The translations under genes were made by a program, and so were the position numbers. A DNA stretch of 45,367 nt from Candidatus Saccharimonadota bacterium (GTDB lineage Bacteria; Patescibacteriota; Saccharimonadia; Saccharimonadales; Saccharimonadaceae): contig JAUMXN010000003.1 of assembly GCA_030529095.1 (NCBI GenBank), positions 1 to 45,367 on the forward strand, in the 5' to 3' direction. Below, one piece after another: positions 6,791 through 15,578 of the stretch (positions within the stretch are counted from its first letter, which is position 1; every line of letters starts with the position of its first letter). The notes beneath the pieces are model-generated. The model saw only the letters and a program-made list of their open reading frames with translations. It was not told the DNA's origin and did no database searches.

Positions 6791-7990
6791 ATGAATAACA
6801 TCACAAAAATTTTTCTAGTACTTAATTCTGGCTCATCCAGTGAGAAGTTTTCACTTTATGAAGGCGAGGACGAAGTCTGTTCCCTCTATTTTGAAGGTAT
6901 TGAAGAAAACGGCAAAAAGAAATTTATCTGTACTATCACCCGTGCTGACGGTTCCGAAGAAAAAGTTAACAAAACTTGGGATACGCTCGACGTCGCCTTT
7001 GCTGAAGCTAAAGCAATCTTTGAAAAAGAAGGTTTCATCAACGAAGCGCATCCACTTGACGGTATCTTGGTTCGCGTCGTGGCAGCCGGTAAGTACTTCT
7101 CTGATCACCACGTCGTTGATGATGAAACTTTGAAAGAACTCGAAAAAGTTCAGGTAACCAACCCACTCCACGTGCCAGGCACCATGCGTGGCATCAAGAA
7201 TGCTCGCGAAACTTTTGCTGGCGTACCAGTGCTTGTGATGTCTGACTCCGAAGCTCTTGTAAAAGATTCCCGCAAAGATATGAACTACGCTTTACCAAAA
7301 GAATTGATTGAAGAATTCAACCTTGGTCGTTGGGGTGCTCATGGCGCATCTTACGGTTTTATGATGGATCGCATTAAATCTCTTGATATCCTTGAGAAAA
7401 AGATGGTAATTTGCCACCTTGGTTCTGGCTGTTCAATTACCGCGCTCGAAAATGGAGCTCCAGCCTACACTTCGATGGGTGAAACTCCACTCGAGGGTTT
7501 GATGTCTTCGACTCGTACCGGTTCAATTGATCCAACCATCGGCGCTTTGCTTGGCGACAAGCTCGGTGCTGCTGAAGCTATTAAAGTTATGAACAAACAA
7601 TCTGGTCTTCAAGCCCTTGCCGGTTCAAACGACATGCGCGAAATTATTGCTGGCGCTGAAGAAGGTGTGCCAGAAGCCGTGGAAGCCTACAATATGTTTG
7701 TTGATGGCGTAGCTGGTAAAATTGGTGAGTTTGCCGCTAAGATGGGTGGCCTCGATGCTATCGTCTTTACCGCAACAATTGGCGAGCGTTCAATTCCAAT
7801 TCGTGGCTCTGTAATTTCTAAGCTTGAGTTTATGGGCTTCAAGATCGATGACCAAATCAAGGTCGACCGCTCTGCTGGTTACACCAACATCGCCGCTGAA
7901 GGTTCTAAGCCAATTTACGTGATTGCCACTAACGAGGCCGCTTACATGATTAAGAAGGCTGGTGAGCTCGTTGATAAAATCGCTAAATAA
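6791..7990 (+). CDS. ackA: acetate kinase
   Basis: 399 residues, the normal family length. It shows the ASKHA-fold motifs of acetate kinase: VLNSGSSSEKF near the start, HVPGTMRGIKNA, MSDSEALVKD, GRWGAHGASY, then ICHLGSGCSI, TSMGETPLEGLMSSTRTGSI and FTATIGERS. It interconverts acetyl phosphate plus ADP with acetate plus ATP, a substrate-level ATP source in fermenting cells. The ATG at 6791 has AAAGGAG at 6778-6784; the in-frame ATG at 6770 lies inside the -10 box and cannot be the start. It is divergent from groES. No phosphotransacetylase gene is adjacent. Confidence 0.96.
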   Translation: MNNITKIFLVLNSGSSSEKFSLYEGEDEVCSLYFEGIEENGKKKFICTITRADGSEEKVNKTWDTLDVAFAEAKAIFEKEGFINEAHPLDGILVRVVAAGKYFSDHHVVDDETLKELEKVQVTNPLHVPGTMRGIKNARETFAGVPVLVMSDSEALVKDSRKDMNYALPKELIEEFNLGRWGAHGASYGFMMDRIKSLDILEKKMVICHLGSGCSITALENGAPAYTSMGETPLEGLMSSTRTGSIDPTIGALLGDKLGAAEAIKVMNKQSGLQALAGSNDMREIIAGAEEGVPEAVEAYNMFVDGVAGKIGEFAAKMGGLDAIVFTATIGERSIPIRGSVISKLEFMGFKIDDQIKVDRSAGYTNIAAEGSKPIYVIATNEAAYMIKKAGELVDKIAK

Positions 7991-7991
7991 T

Positions 7992-8558
7992 ATGAAACAA
8001 GTCGCTGACGTTGAAACCAGTGAAATCTTAAAAATCGCCCGGGGCGCATTAAGTGTTCCGGGGGATTTTGTTGAGCTTGGTTGTTATGAAGGCGATACTT
8101 CACTTCTGCTTGCAGAAGTTTTGAAGGGTGCAGATAAAAAATTGTGGTTATATGATTCTTTTGAAGGTTTGCCGGCGAAAACTTTAGAAGATGAATCTGC
8201 AGCAGGAGAAAATTTCCAGGAAGGCGTACTAGCCGTTACCAAGCGCGAAGTAAAACTAAGGTTTCTAAGGGCGAATTTACCGGTGCCGATTATCAAGAAA
8301 GCTTGGTTCTCTGATTTGACCGCGGATGATTTGCCAGAAAAAATTGCTTTCGCGTTTTTAGATGGCGATTTGTATCAATCAATTAAAGAATCCTTGGCCT
8401 TAGTTTGGGACAAGATGGCGGACGGCGGCGTAATAATCGTGCACGATTATGATAATCCAGAACTACCAGGTGTAACTAAGGCAGTGGATGAGTGGCTCAG
8501 TACACGCGGCAACATAAAAACCACCAAAAAACAGACGCTTTTAATTATTAATTTATAA
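7992..8558 (+). CDS. TylF/MycF-like class I methyltransferase
   Basis: 188 residues. The SAM-binding start FVELGCYEGDTSLLLAEVL is followed by LYDSFEGLP, a hallmark of the TylF/macrocin O-methyltransferase family, then FLDGDLYQSIKESL (metal and substrate region) and GGVIIVHDYDNPELPGVTKA. It probably methylates a sugar or other hydroxyl group; the substrate is unknown. It begins one base after the acetate kinase stop without a clear Shine-Dalgarno, so it is probably coupled. A GTG at 7962 in the same frame is an alternative start. Its end overlaps convergent uvrA by 6 bases with no visible terminator. Confidence 0.85.
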   Translation: MKQVADVETSEILKIARGALSVPGDFVELGCYEGDTSLLLAEVLKGADKKLWLYDSFEGLPAKTLEDESAAGENFQEGVLAVTKREVKLRFLRANLPVPIIKKAWFSDLTADDLPEKIAFAFLDGDLYQSIKESLALVWDKMADGGVIIVHDYDNPELPGVTKAVDEWLSTRGNIKTTKKQTLLIINL

Positions 8559-11453
8559 AACTTGTTTAAGGTATTCGCCGGTTGGAGTTTTGGCGGATTT
8601 AGCGAGTTGTTCTGGCGTGCCTTCGGCAATGATTTGACCGCCTTTAATGCCGCCTTCTGGACCCATGTCGATAATCCAGTCGGCAGATTTAATAACGTGA
8701 AGATTGTGCTCGATAATAATCATTGAGTTGCCGCCGTCGACGAGTTTGTTCAAAATCTTGAGCAGGCGTTTGACGTCGTCGGTATGAAGGCCAGTGGTTG
8801 GCTCATCGAGAATATAGAGAGTTTTACCAGTGCTGCGACGAGCGAGCTCGGTAGCGAGTTTAATGCGTTGTGCTTCCCCGCCCGAAAAAGTGGTAGCTGG
8901 CTGACCAAGACGGATGTAGCCGAGACCAACTTCTTGGATGGTCTTAAGTTTTGGCGCGATAGTTGGAATGTTTTTGAAGAATTCGACAGCTTCGTCGATA
9001 GTCATGTTGAGGACTTCGGAAATATCTTTGCCCTTGTATTTGATTTCGAGAGCTTCGTGGTTGTAGCGCTTGCCGTGGCAGGCTGGACAAGTAACGTAAA
9101 CGTCTGGCAAGAAATGCATTTCGATTTTGTTGACACCGTCACCCTGACAGTTTTCACAGCGACCACCTTTAACGTTGAACGAGAAACGACCGGCTTTATA
9201 ACCGCGGATTTCGGCTTCTGGTTGAGAAGCGAAAAGTTCGCGGATGTAATTGAATACGCCGGTGTAAGTAGCTGGGTTAGAACGTGGAGTACGGCCGATC
9301 GGTGACTGATCAATAATGATGGCTTTGTTGATTTTGTCGATACCCTCGATGTTGTCGTGGGCGCCAGAAACGGTTTGGGCGCGGTGGAGACGAGCGAGCA
9401 ATTCGTTAGCCAAAATACTATTAACAAGCGTGGATTTGCCCGAGCCAGAAACACCAGAAACTACAGTCATTACTCCGAGTGGGAAGTGGGCGTCGATGTT
9501 TTTAAGGTTGTTTTCGCGCGCGTTACGAACGACTAGTTCGTGGCCCGGTTTAATTTTGCGACGCTTTTTTGGCGTTTCGATTTTGAGTTCGCCGCTTAAG
9601 TATTTACCAGTAAGAGAGTCTGGGTTTTTCATGATTTCTTCCGGCGTGCCGGCGGCAACAAGTTTACCACCATGAGTGCCAGCGCCTGGGCCGATGTCGA
9701 TAATGTAATCGGACGATAGCATGGTGTCTTCGTCGTGCTCGACAACCAGAACGGTGTTGCGTAAATCGCGAAGATGCTTCAGAGTAGCGATAAGTTTATC
9801 GTTGTCGCGCTGGTGGAGACCGATAGATGGCTCATCCAGAACATATAGTACACCTTGAAGGCCGGAGCCAATTTGAGTAGCCAGGCGAATACGCTGAGCT
9901 TCGCCGCCGGAAAGAGTGTTAGCGGCGCGGCCGAGCTCAAGGTAGCCAAGCCCAACATCTTTCATAAATTTAATGCGTTCGCGGATTTCTTTTAAGATTG
10001 GCTCGGCGATAAGTTTTTCGGAATCGGAAAAGCCGAGATCCTGACCGAGCACTTCGTAAGTAGCATCGACATCCATTTGGCACATGTCGACAATATTGAG
10101 GCCGTGGACGGTGACGGCAAGTACGGCTGGTTTCAATCTGGCACCGTGACAAGTTTGACATTCGTGTACACGCATAAAGCGTTCGATGTCATGCTTAGTA
10201 AAATCGGAAACTTTTGGATCGTTATAGCGACGCTCGAGCATCGGAATAACGCCTTCATAAGTGGCTTCGTAGATGGTGCCGTCGGCGAAGCGGCCGGAGC
10301 CCATGATTTTCATCTTATATTTTTCGTCGCCAGTACCATAAAGAATGAGGTGTTTAGTTTCTTCGGAAAGTTCACCGATTGGCACATGAACAGAAAAATT
10401 GTGTTTAGCGCCGACGCACATTAAGCGTTTGAGCCACCAAGAATCTTGGTTGACGCGGTTGAACGGGCGGATACCGCCTTCGGCGATGGTGAGATTGTTG
10501 TTAAAAACAAGTTCTGGATCAATTTCCATGCGAGTGCCGAGACCAGTACAAGTAGGACAGGCACCTTCCGGAGCGTTGAACGAGAAGAGGCGTGGGCTGA
10601 GTTCTGGAATAAGTTCGTCTGGGTGGTCTTCACAAGCGTAACGCTGAGAATAAGTGAGGACTTCGGTGTTGTCGGCGTTGATATTTTTCTCACCTACGGC
10701 GGTAGAAGTGTCATTGATTTTGAGGAGTTTGATAATTCCCTGGCCGAGGTCGAGCGCCTGCTCGATGGAACCAGAAATGCGGGAATAAAGATCTGGGCTG
10801 AGGATGAAACGGTCTACGACGAGTTCGATGTCGTGACGTTCGTTTTTGTTGAGTTCCGGGAATTCATCTAGGGCGTAAACAATGCCATCCACGCGAACGC
10901 GGGCAAAACCTTTGGAGCCGTATTGCTCGCTAATGTGGGCGAACTCACCTTTCTTCTGAGAAACAATTGGGGCGAGAAGCATCAGCTTAGAGCCGAGCGG
11001 AAGCTTCATCACTTCGTTGACAATGTCTTCGACAGAGCGGCGGGAGACTTCTTTTTTACAAACTGGACAGTGCGGCACGCCGACGCGGGCAAACAAAAGA
11101 CGGAGGTAATCATAGATTTCGGTGACGGTAGCGACGGTAGAACGTGGGTTGCGGCTGGTGGATTTTTGATCAATAGAAATGGCCGGGCTAAGGCCAGTAA
11201 TGGAGTCGACGTCTGGTTTGTCCATCACGCCGAGGAACATACGGGCGTAAGAACTGAGCGATTCGACGTAACGGCGTTGGCCTTCGGCGTAGATAGTATC
11301 AAAAGCGAGGCTGGATTTACCCGAGCCAGAAAGTCCGGTGACAACCACCAGCTTGTCACGCGGGATGTCAACGTCGAGATCCTTGAGATTGTTCTCGCGC
11401 GCACCGCGTACCTTAATAAAACCACCGTCGTTGAAGACGTCTTCTTTCGTCAT
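8553..11453 (-). CDS. uvrA: UvrABC system protein A
   Basis: 966 residues, a little longer than E. coli UvrA (940). Two ABC ATPase halves are present: Walker [10 protein letters not shown] at residues 40-48 and VSGSGKSTL in the second half, with signature [12 protein letters not shown] and [12 protein letters not shown]. Zinc-finger Cys pairs are CPVCKK, CPTCTG, CQTCHG and CENCQG/CPACHG. It recognises bulky DNA lesions and loads UvrB in nucleotide excision repair. GGAG at about 12 bases before the ATG serves as the ribosome site. The promoter is embedded in a perfect palindrome. Confidence 0.98.
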   Translation of the reverse strand: MTKEDVFNDGGFIKVRGARENNLKDLDVDIPRDKLVVVTGLSGSGKSSLAFDTIYAEGQRRYVESLSSYARMFLGVMDKPDVDSITGLSPAISIDQKSTSRNPRSTVATVTEIYDYLRLLFARVGVPHCPVCKKEVSRRSVEDIVNEVMKLPLGSKLMLLAPIVSQKKGEFAHISEQYGSKGFARVRVDGIVYALDEFPELNKNERHDIELVVDRFILSPDLYSRISGSIEQALDLGQGIIKLLKINDTSTAVGEKNINADNTEVLTYSQRYACEDHPDELIPELSPRLFSFNAPEGACPTCTGLGTRMEIDPELVFNNNLTIAEGGIRPFNRVNQDSWWLKRLMCVGAKHNFSVHVPIGELSEETKHLILYGTGDEKYKMKIMGSGRFADGTIYEATYEGVIPMLERRYNDPKVSDFTKHDIERFMRVHECQTCHGARLKPAVLAVTVHGLNIVDMCQMDVDATYEVLGQDLGFSDSEKLIAEPILKEIRERIKFMKDVGLGYLELGRAANTLSGGEAQRIRLATQIGSGLQGVLYVLDEPSIGLHQRDNDKLIATLKHLRDLRNTVLVVEHDEDTMLSSDYIIDIGPGAGTHGGKLVAAGTPEEIMKNPDSLTGKYLSGELKIETPKKRRKIKPGHELVVRNARENNLKNIDAHFPLGVMTVVSGVSGSGKSTLVNSILANELLARLHRAQTVSGAHDNIEGIDKINKAIIIDQSPIGRTPRSNPATYTGVFNYIRELFASQPEAEIRGYKAGRFSFNVKGGRCENCQGDGVNKIEMHFLPDVYVTCPACHGKRYNHEALEIKYKGKDISEVLNMTIDEAVEFFKNIPTIAPKLKTIQEVGLGYIRLGQPATTFSGGEAQRIKLATELARRSTGKTLYILDEPTTGLHTDDVKRLLKILNKLVDGGNSMIIIEHNLHVIKSADWIIDMGPEGGIKGGQIIAEGTPEQLAKSAKTPTGEYLKQVL

Positions 11454-11470
11454 ACTTACTCCGAGTTAAA

Positions 11471-11487
11471 CGTGTATATTATACACG
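11471..11487. promoter_or_regulatory. palindromic operator over the uvrA -10
   Basis: CGTGTATATTATACACG is an inverted repeat with perfect 8-base arms around a single central base. It fully covers the uvrA -10 box, as a repressor site would. It matches neither the E. coli nor the Bacillus LexA box. Confidence 0.55.
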
Positions 11488-11506
11488 AGATTCGGGGATT
11501 TTTCAA
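11478..11506 (-). promoter_or_regulatory. sigma-70 promoter of uvrA
   Basis: Minus strand TTGAAA (11506-11501), 17-base spacer, TATAAT (11483-11478). Confidence 0.85.
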
Positions 11507-11517
11507 GGGGTAAGAGG

Positions 11518-12168
11518 CTACTTTTTGCCAGTCCCACCGCGGATGCCGAGTTCATGACAGAGATTTTTTAGTGCATTTTTATAACCGTCCACTATGGCGA
11601 CAGTAGGGCCATAAAAATCTCTCAAAATCGGTTTGACGTCTGCGAGGTGGGAATCGCCGAGAATAATGACGCCGGGTTTCCATTTTTTAAACTGGGCAAG
11701 GTCACGAGCGACGGTTTCTTCCATATATTCGCCGGCGTTAATAAGATCGATCCATTTGTCACAATCAAATTCTTGCGAGCGAAGTTTGAGGTGGTAGACG
11801 AATTTATGATACGCGAGGGTTTTTCGCATCGCTTTAGTAGTAAGAATAAGCGCGTGCTTGGCGTTGGTTTTTGGCACTTGGCCAAAAGAAAAGCCAGAAA
11901 ACTTCTGGCTGGGGTATTTTTTACGAAAATATTCAAGGCTAGTGGTTGAGACTAGCTGATTGGTGATGATAATAGCTTCAGAATGGTTGATGTATGGGCG
12001 AAGCTTTTCTAAGGTTCTAGCTCTTGCGGTTTTTGGGTTTTGATAATTTTGCTGCGACTGTTGCCAGTCGATAACTCGAACTGTTTCGAGGATAGGTACT
12101 TCCTTTTCGACGTAGTCGGCGAAGAGTTCGCCGCCGAAACCACTATCGAAAACGACAATGTTTTTCAT
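11518..12168 (-). CDS. glutamate racemase homologue lacking both catalytic cysteines
   Basis: 216 residues versus about 265 in MurI. The start IVVFDSGFGGELFADYV matches the MurI opening (VFDSGxGG). The two catalytic regions align but are changed: IIITNQLVSTTS (residues 66-77) stands where MurI has ACNTAS, with Thr69 in place of Cys, and LGDSH (170-174) stands where MurI has LGCTH, with Asp172 in place of Cys. The DTARVPYG-like segment is also replaced. So it is probably not a racemase; it may be a different Asp/Glu-racemase-superfamily enzyme or a regulatory relative. The start at 12168 follows GGAGGGG. It lies upstream of uvrA on the same strand but uvrA has its own promoter. Confidence 0.75.
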   Translation of the reverse strand: MKNIVVFDSGFGGELFADYVEKEVPILETVRVIDWQQSQQNYQNPKTARARTLEKLRPYINHSEAIIITNQLVSTTSLEYFRKKYPSQKFSGFSFGQVPKTNAKHALILTTKAMRKTLAYHKFVYHLKLRSQEFDCDKWIDLINAGEYMEETVARDLAQFKKWKPGVIILGDSHLADVKPILRDFYGPTVAIVDGYKNALKNLCHELGIRGGTGKK

Positions 12169-12193
12169 TTCGTCTTTCCCCTCCACCGCAAAG

Positions 12194-12222
12194 AGGATAA
12201 CAAAAATTTTTGGCGTTTGCAA
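12194..12222 (-). promoter_or_regulatory. possible promoter of the racemase-like gene
   Basis: Minus strand TTGCAA (12222-12217), 17-base spacer, TATCCT (12199-12194). The -10 is weak. The rest of the 166-base gap holds only the divergent GtrA promoter. Confidence 0.4.
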
Positions 12223-12318
12223 CGACGATTTTCGAGAAATGAAACACTTTGTTCCATTTCGGCCAAAAAAGTCCAATTTTGGGCAAAAAATTGGCAAAAA
12301 TGCGCATGAAGGCGGTCA

Positions 12319-12327
12319 TGGTATAAT
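12319..12327 (+). promoter_or_regulatory. extended -10 promoter, leaderless start of gtrA-like gene
   Basis: TGG-TATAAT; the TATAAT (12322-12327) ends 7 bases before the ATG at 12335. Confidence 0.7.
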
Positions 12328-12334
12328 AAAAAGC

Positions 12335-12838
12335 ATGGAAAAAGAAGCAGCGCAAAAAGAATCAAGAAAAGAAACTAAAACAACCGTAAGGGTTGGGAAG
12401 TTTGCAATTATCGGTGCGATTTTGGCGCTGTTTAACTTTGTGGTTTACACGTCACTCGCAAGGCTGTTCTTTAAAGACAATAGTTGGCTATGGCTGGATT
12501 CGGCGATTTCATATGCTATTGCAGCAATTTTGGCATATATTTTGCACTCGAAAATTACCTGGAAAGAGCGCCCGGTAACCAAGCGCGGCATAGTAATGTT
12601 CTTCGTTTGGAACGGCGTGATGGTATTTGTTTCCCTTGGGCTAACTTGGCTATTTGGTAAAATTACACCGCTTTATGAGTTCGCGTACAATATTTCGTCC
12701 GCAATTCATTTACCGTTTGATTACGCGTTCGTAGAAAGCACGGGAATTTTTGGGCTAACCACAGCGGTAGCGATGGTGTTGAATTATATTTTCTATGACA
12801 AGTTAGTATTTGGTGACAAAAACAAAGCTAAGAAATAG
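12335..12838 (+). CDS. GtrA family membrane protein
   Basis: 167 residues with four predicted transmembrane helices. It has the GtrA pattern: a charged N-terminus, VGKFAIIGAILALFNFVVYT as helix 1, SYAIAAILAYILHSKITW as helix 2 with its N/H-K-x-T-W/F-like end, and a final helix MVLNYIFYDKLVFGDK. GtrA proteins are thought to move or flip lipid-linked sugars (undecaprenyl-phosphate-glucose type) in surface polysaccharide modification. The start is set by the promoter; the longer upstream open frame would cross it. It converges on the glycosyltransferase cluster and overlaps its last gene by 11 bases. Confidence 0.85.
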   Translation: MEKEAAQKESRKETKTTVRVGKFAIIGAILALFNFVVYTSLARLFFKDNSWLWLDSAISYAIAAILAYILHSKITWKERPVTKRGIVMFFVWNGVMVFVSLGLTWLFGKITPLYEFAYNISSAIHLPFDYAFVESTGIFGLTTAVAMVLNYIFYDKLVFGDKNKAKK

Positions 12839-13820
12839 CACCGTAGATTTTCCAGGCGGCAGAGAAAATTGGTTTTCCAAGCTTGAGAGTAAATAGAGCA
12901 AGCTTGTCACGTTTAGTAGCTTCCTTATTGGCTTTAATCCAGGATCTATGCTCCATGATGTAATCTTTTTGTTCATGCCAAATCTTAAGTTCTTTGGTAG
13001 TGAGTTTGCCCTTGGCGGCGAGCATGCGGAGAATTGAAAAACGAGCGTGTAGGCGCCTGAGGTTCGTGGTGTCTTTGAGCTTGCCGAATGTGGCGTCGAT
13101 TTCGTCACACATCTTGTCGGTGAGAGTAATGAGGTCAAGTTTTTGCTCAGTGAATTTTTTGTGACTGATCGATTCTTCTTTCATGCGGTAATAGTATTTT
13201 GGTTTGGACCCGTAGGTGATGCGACCGCCTTTTTTGTAAGCACTTAAGAACAGTTTGTATGTGGTGCCGACGTCTTCGTGGAGTTTACCCTCTGGGAATT
13301 TAACATTATCGAAAAGATCTTTTTTGAATAATTTAACTGTGGATTGTAGGTTAAAGCCTTTTTCGTTTAGCATACTATCTAGGCCGTCTTCAATGCTCAT
13401 GACGCGAGTTTTATAGACGCCGTCATTGAAGTCTTTTTGATGTTTTTCATCTTTATACTCGATGTGCGAACAGGCTGATATGAGGATATCTCGGTCTTTT
13501 TTGATGAGGCCGTAGAGATACTCAATGGCGTCATCAGCTAAGAAATCATCACCGTCTAGAAATGCAATATATTTGCCGGTGGCTTTTTTGATACCGATGT
13601 TGCGAGCGGCGGAAAGACCTTGGTTTTTTTGATCAATAATAACCGCTCTTGGATCTGATGAGGTGAGTTCTTTAAGTAGCGATAATGAATTGTCGGTAGA
13701 ACCATCATTAATAAAAATTAATTCTAGGTTTGAAAAAGTTTGCTTTTTGAGGGAGTCATAGCAGTCTCGCAAAAGCTCGCCGGTATTATAGACAGGAATA
13801 ATGATTGAAATTTTATCCAT
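12828..13820 (-). CDS. glycosyltransferase family 2
   Basis: 330 residues. GT-A fold: ISIIIPVYNTGELLRDC at the start, nucleotide-binding INDGSTDNS (residues 37-45), NQGLSAARNIGIKKATG, and the metal-binding LDGDD at 88-92. The C-terminal 130 residues are basic and helical. It should transfer a sugar from a nucleotide-sugar to a growing surface glycan at the inner membrane face; donor and acceptor are unknown. Its start lies within the end of the upstream glycosyltransferase (8-base overlap), so translation is coupled. Confidence 0.9.
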   Translation of the reverse strand: MDKISIIIPVYNTGELLRDCYDSLKKQTFSNLELIFINDGSTDNSLSLLKELTSSDPRAVIIDQKNQGLSAARNIGIKKATGKYIAFLDGDDFLADDAIEYLYGLIKKDRDILISACSHIEYKDEKHQKDFNDGVYKTRVMSIEDGLDSMLNEKGFNLQSTVKLFKKDLFDNVKFPEGKLHEDVGTTYKLFLSAYKKGGRITYGSKPKYYYRMKEESISHKKFTEQKLDLITLTDKMCDEIDATFGKLKDTTNLRRLHARFSILRMLAAKGKLTTKELKIWHEQKDYIMEHRSWIKANKEATKRDKLALFTLKLGKPIFSAAWKIYGAIS

Positions 13821-14625
13821 ACTTAATTTTGATCCAGGAGAGTCTCCATTTTAAATAAATCTTGCGAAGCAGACGTTTTTCGGTGGCAGTTGGTTGGCCA
13901 ACCCAAGCTTTGAGATTTTTAAATGCTCTTTGCCAGTTAGCCCAGACGCCTTCAAGCTTTTTGACCGAACTAGTCTCCGTACCATAATTATAGATATAGA
14001 GCGGTTCCAAAACAAATTTAATTTCGCCGCTAGCCGCGCTAAGGTAATCTAGGACGAATTTAGTGTCTTCGGCGAATTTGAGGGTTTCGTCAAAATGAAT
14101 ATCATTCTTTCTGACGATGTCACTTCTAAACATCTTGTTAAACACTGGGTACATGCGGCCATCATGAATGAGGCTACGGAGAACATAGGTGGTGAGTTTT
14201 TCATTTGGTTTTTTATTAAACTCATCAAGATAAACATTACGAACAAGGCCAGTTGAAAGTTTCTTGTGACAAATACCAGTGGCGGCAAGCGCAATTTCTG
14301 GTTTGTTTATGGCGGAGACAAGTTTTTCGATAAAGGTTTTAGTGATACTATCGTCCGAATCAATGAAAGAAATTAATTCCCCGCTAGCTTTTTTGATACC
14401 ATAGTTCCTGGCGGACGAAGCGCCGCTGTTTGGCTTGCTGAATATTTTGACTTTTTTACTGTTGATTTTTTGCAAAATCTTTAAAGAATCATCCTGGGAG
14501 CCATCATCAACAACAACAATCTCTAGGTCTTGATAAGTTCCAGCCAAAAGTTCATCAACGACACGAACCGCCTCGCTGCCGGTGTTATAAACTGGGATAA
14601 TGACTGAGACCAGTGGACTGGACAT
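13813..14625 (-). CDS. glycosyltransferase family 2
   Basis: 270 residues. VSVIIPVYNTGSEAVRVVDE, VVDDGSQDDS (39-48), NSGASSARNYGIKKASG and FIDSDDS at 87-93 define a GT2 catalytic domain; the DSDD motif replaces the commoner DGDD. A basic C-terminal region ends KWRLSWIKIKYG. It has TATAAT ending 6 bases before the ATG and no Shine-Dalgarno, so it starts a new, probably leaderless, two-gene transcript within the cluster. Confidence 0.9.
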   Translation of the reverse strand: MSSPLVSVIIPVYNTGSEAVRVVDELLAGTYQDLEIVVVDDGSQDDSLKILQKINSKKVKIFSKPNSGASSARNYGIKKASGELISFIDSDDSITKTFIEKLVSAINKPEIALAATGICHKKLSTGLVRNVYLDEFNKKPNEKLTTYVLRSLIHDGRMYPVFNKMFRSDIVRKNDIHFDETLKFAEDTKFVLDYLSAASGEIKFVLEPLYIYNYGTETSSVKKLEGVWANWQRAFKNLKAWVGQPTATEKRLLRKIYLKWRLSWIKIKYG

Positions 14626-14631
14626 AGTTAT

Positions 14632-14637
14632 ATTATA
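14632..14637 (-). promoter_or_regulatory. -10 box, leaderless start of 13813-14625 GT2
   Basis: Minus strand TATAAT followed by 6 bases and the ATG; it sits in the 14-base gap between two glycosyltransferase genes. Confidence 0.6.
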
Positions 14638-14639
14638 GT

Positions 14640-15578
14640 TTAATGCTTGATTTTACGAAAGACGCGGTAAAAAGCGCCGCCGCCTTTCGTAGCAAGATTG
14701 ATATAGGTCTTGAGTTTCGTGGTGATAAATTGGTTTTTGAATAATCGTTGCTTGTTTTCGGTGAGCCAATCGGTATATTTTACGGTGTCGCCAGACATTT
14801 TGCCGGAAATAATGTTGTTTAAGAAGGCAAAAACGGTGAGAAGCTCGGCAATTTCGGCGGCGGCAAAAAGTTTCGGATCAGAAGCAAAATGCTCTTTGGC
14901 CTCGAGGGAAGCTTCCATTTTAATGTCTAGATGTTCAGAAACGGAGATAGTTTGCATGATGCTGTTTTGGCGCTGGACATAGTAGTAGAGTGGGTCACTA
15001 ATACGAGCAACTTTTTTTGCCTTGGCTAAAACTTTATAAGTCGTAAGGTTATCTTCGTGTTTTTTGCCAAGTGGAAACTCAATATCATTAAATAGTTCTC
15101 TCTTGTATAACTTATTCCAAGATACGACCATATAGTCTTCTTGGTTGGTAAGTAGATCAATCGTGGCGTCTTCACCGGAATAGATTTTTGGTTCCGGGAG
15201 AATGTTTTTGCTGCCTGGGAAAATCTGATAGCCGCAAATGACGATATCAGCATCCGCAAGATTGTCGTAAAGCTTCTCAACCATGTTTGGTTTGATAAAA
15301 TCATCACCATCAACAAACGCAACAAAATCACCGGTGGCGGTCTTAAGCCCAACGTTGCGAGCGGCAGAAAGGCCAGCGTTGGTTTGATGAATTACTTTGA
15401 CACGTTTGTCGGATTTTTTGTAGTGATCGCAAATAGCGCCGGTGGCATCAGTGGAACCGTCATCAACAATAACGACCTCTAGATTTTGATAGGTCTGGCC
15501 AATAATGGACTTTAAACATTGGTCCAGGTATTCGGCGACGTTGTATGCCGCGACTAAAATAGAAATCTTAGGCTTCAT
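14640..15578 (-). CDS. glycosyltransferase family 2
   Basis: 312 residues. ISILVAAYNVAEYLDQCL, VDDGSTDAT (39-47), NAGLSAARNVGLKTATG and VDGDD at 89-93 form the GT2 catalytic core. The middle part (WNKLYKRELF, GKKHEDNLTTYKVLAKAKKV, YYYVQRQNSIM) is typical of polysaccharide GT2 enzymes and similar to the 12828 paralogue. It overlaps the end of galE by 11 bases and is translated in the same operon. Confidence 0.9.
   Translation of the reverse strand: MKPKISILVAAYNVAEYLDQCLKSIIGQTYQNLEVVIVDDGSTDATGAICDHYKKSDKRVKVIHQTNAGLSAARNVGLKTATGDFVAFVDGDDFIKPNMVEKLYDNLADADIVICGYQIFPGSKNILPEPKIYSGEDATIDLLTNQEDYMVVSWNKLYKRELFNDIEFPLGKKHEDNLTTYKVLAKAKKVARISDPLYYYVQRQNSIMQTISVSEHLDIKMEASLEAKEHFASDPKLFAAAEIAELLTVFAFLNNIISGKMSGDTVKYTDWLTENKQRLFKNQFITTKLKTYINLATKGGGAFYRVFRKIKH

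Noticed and set aside
9316-9675. Long plus-strand frames inside uvrA
   Set aside because: uvrA is complete and conserved on the minus strand; these frames follow from its codon bias.
12158-12334. Upstream extension of the GtrA-like gene
   Set aside because: It crosses the promoter of the gene and overlaps the divergent racemase-like start; the added residues do not resemble GtrA.
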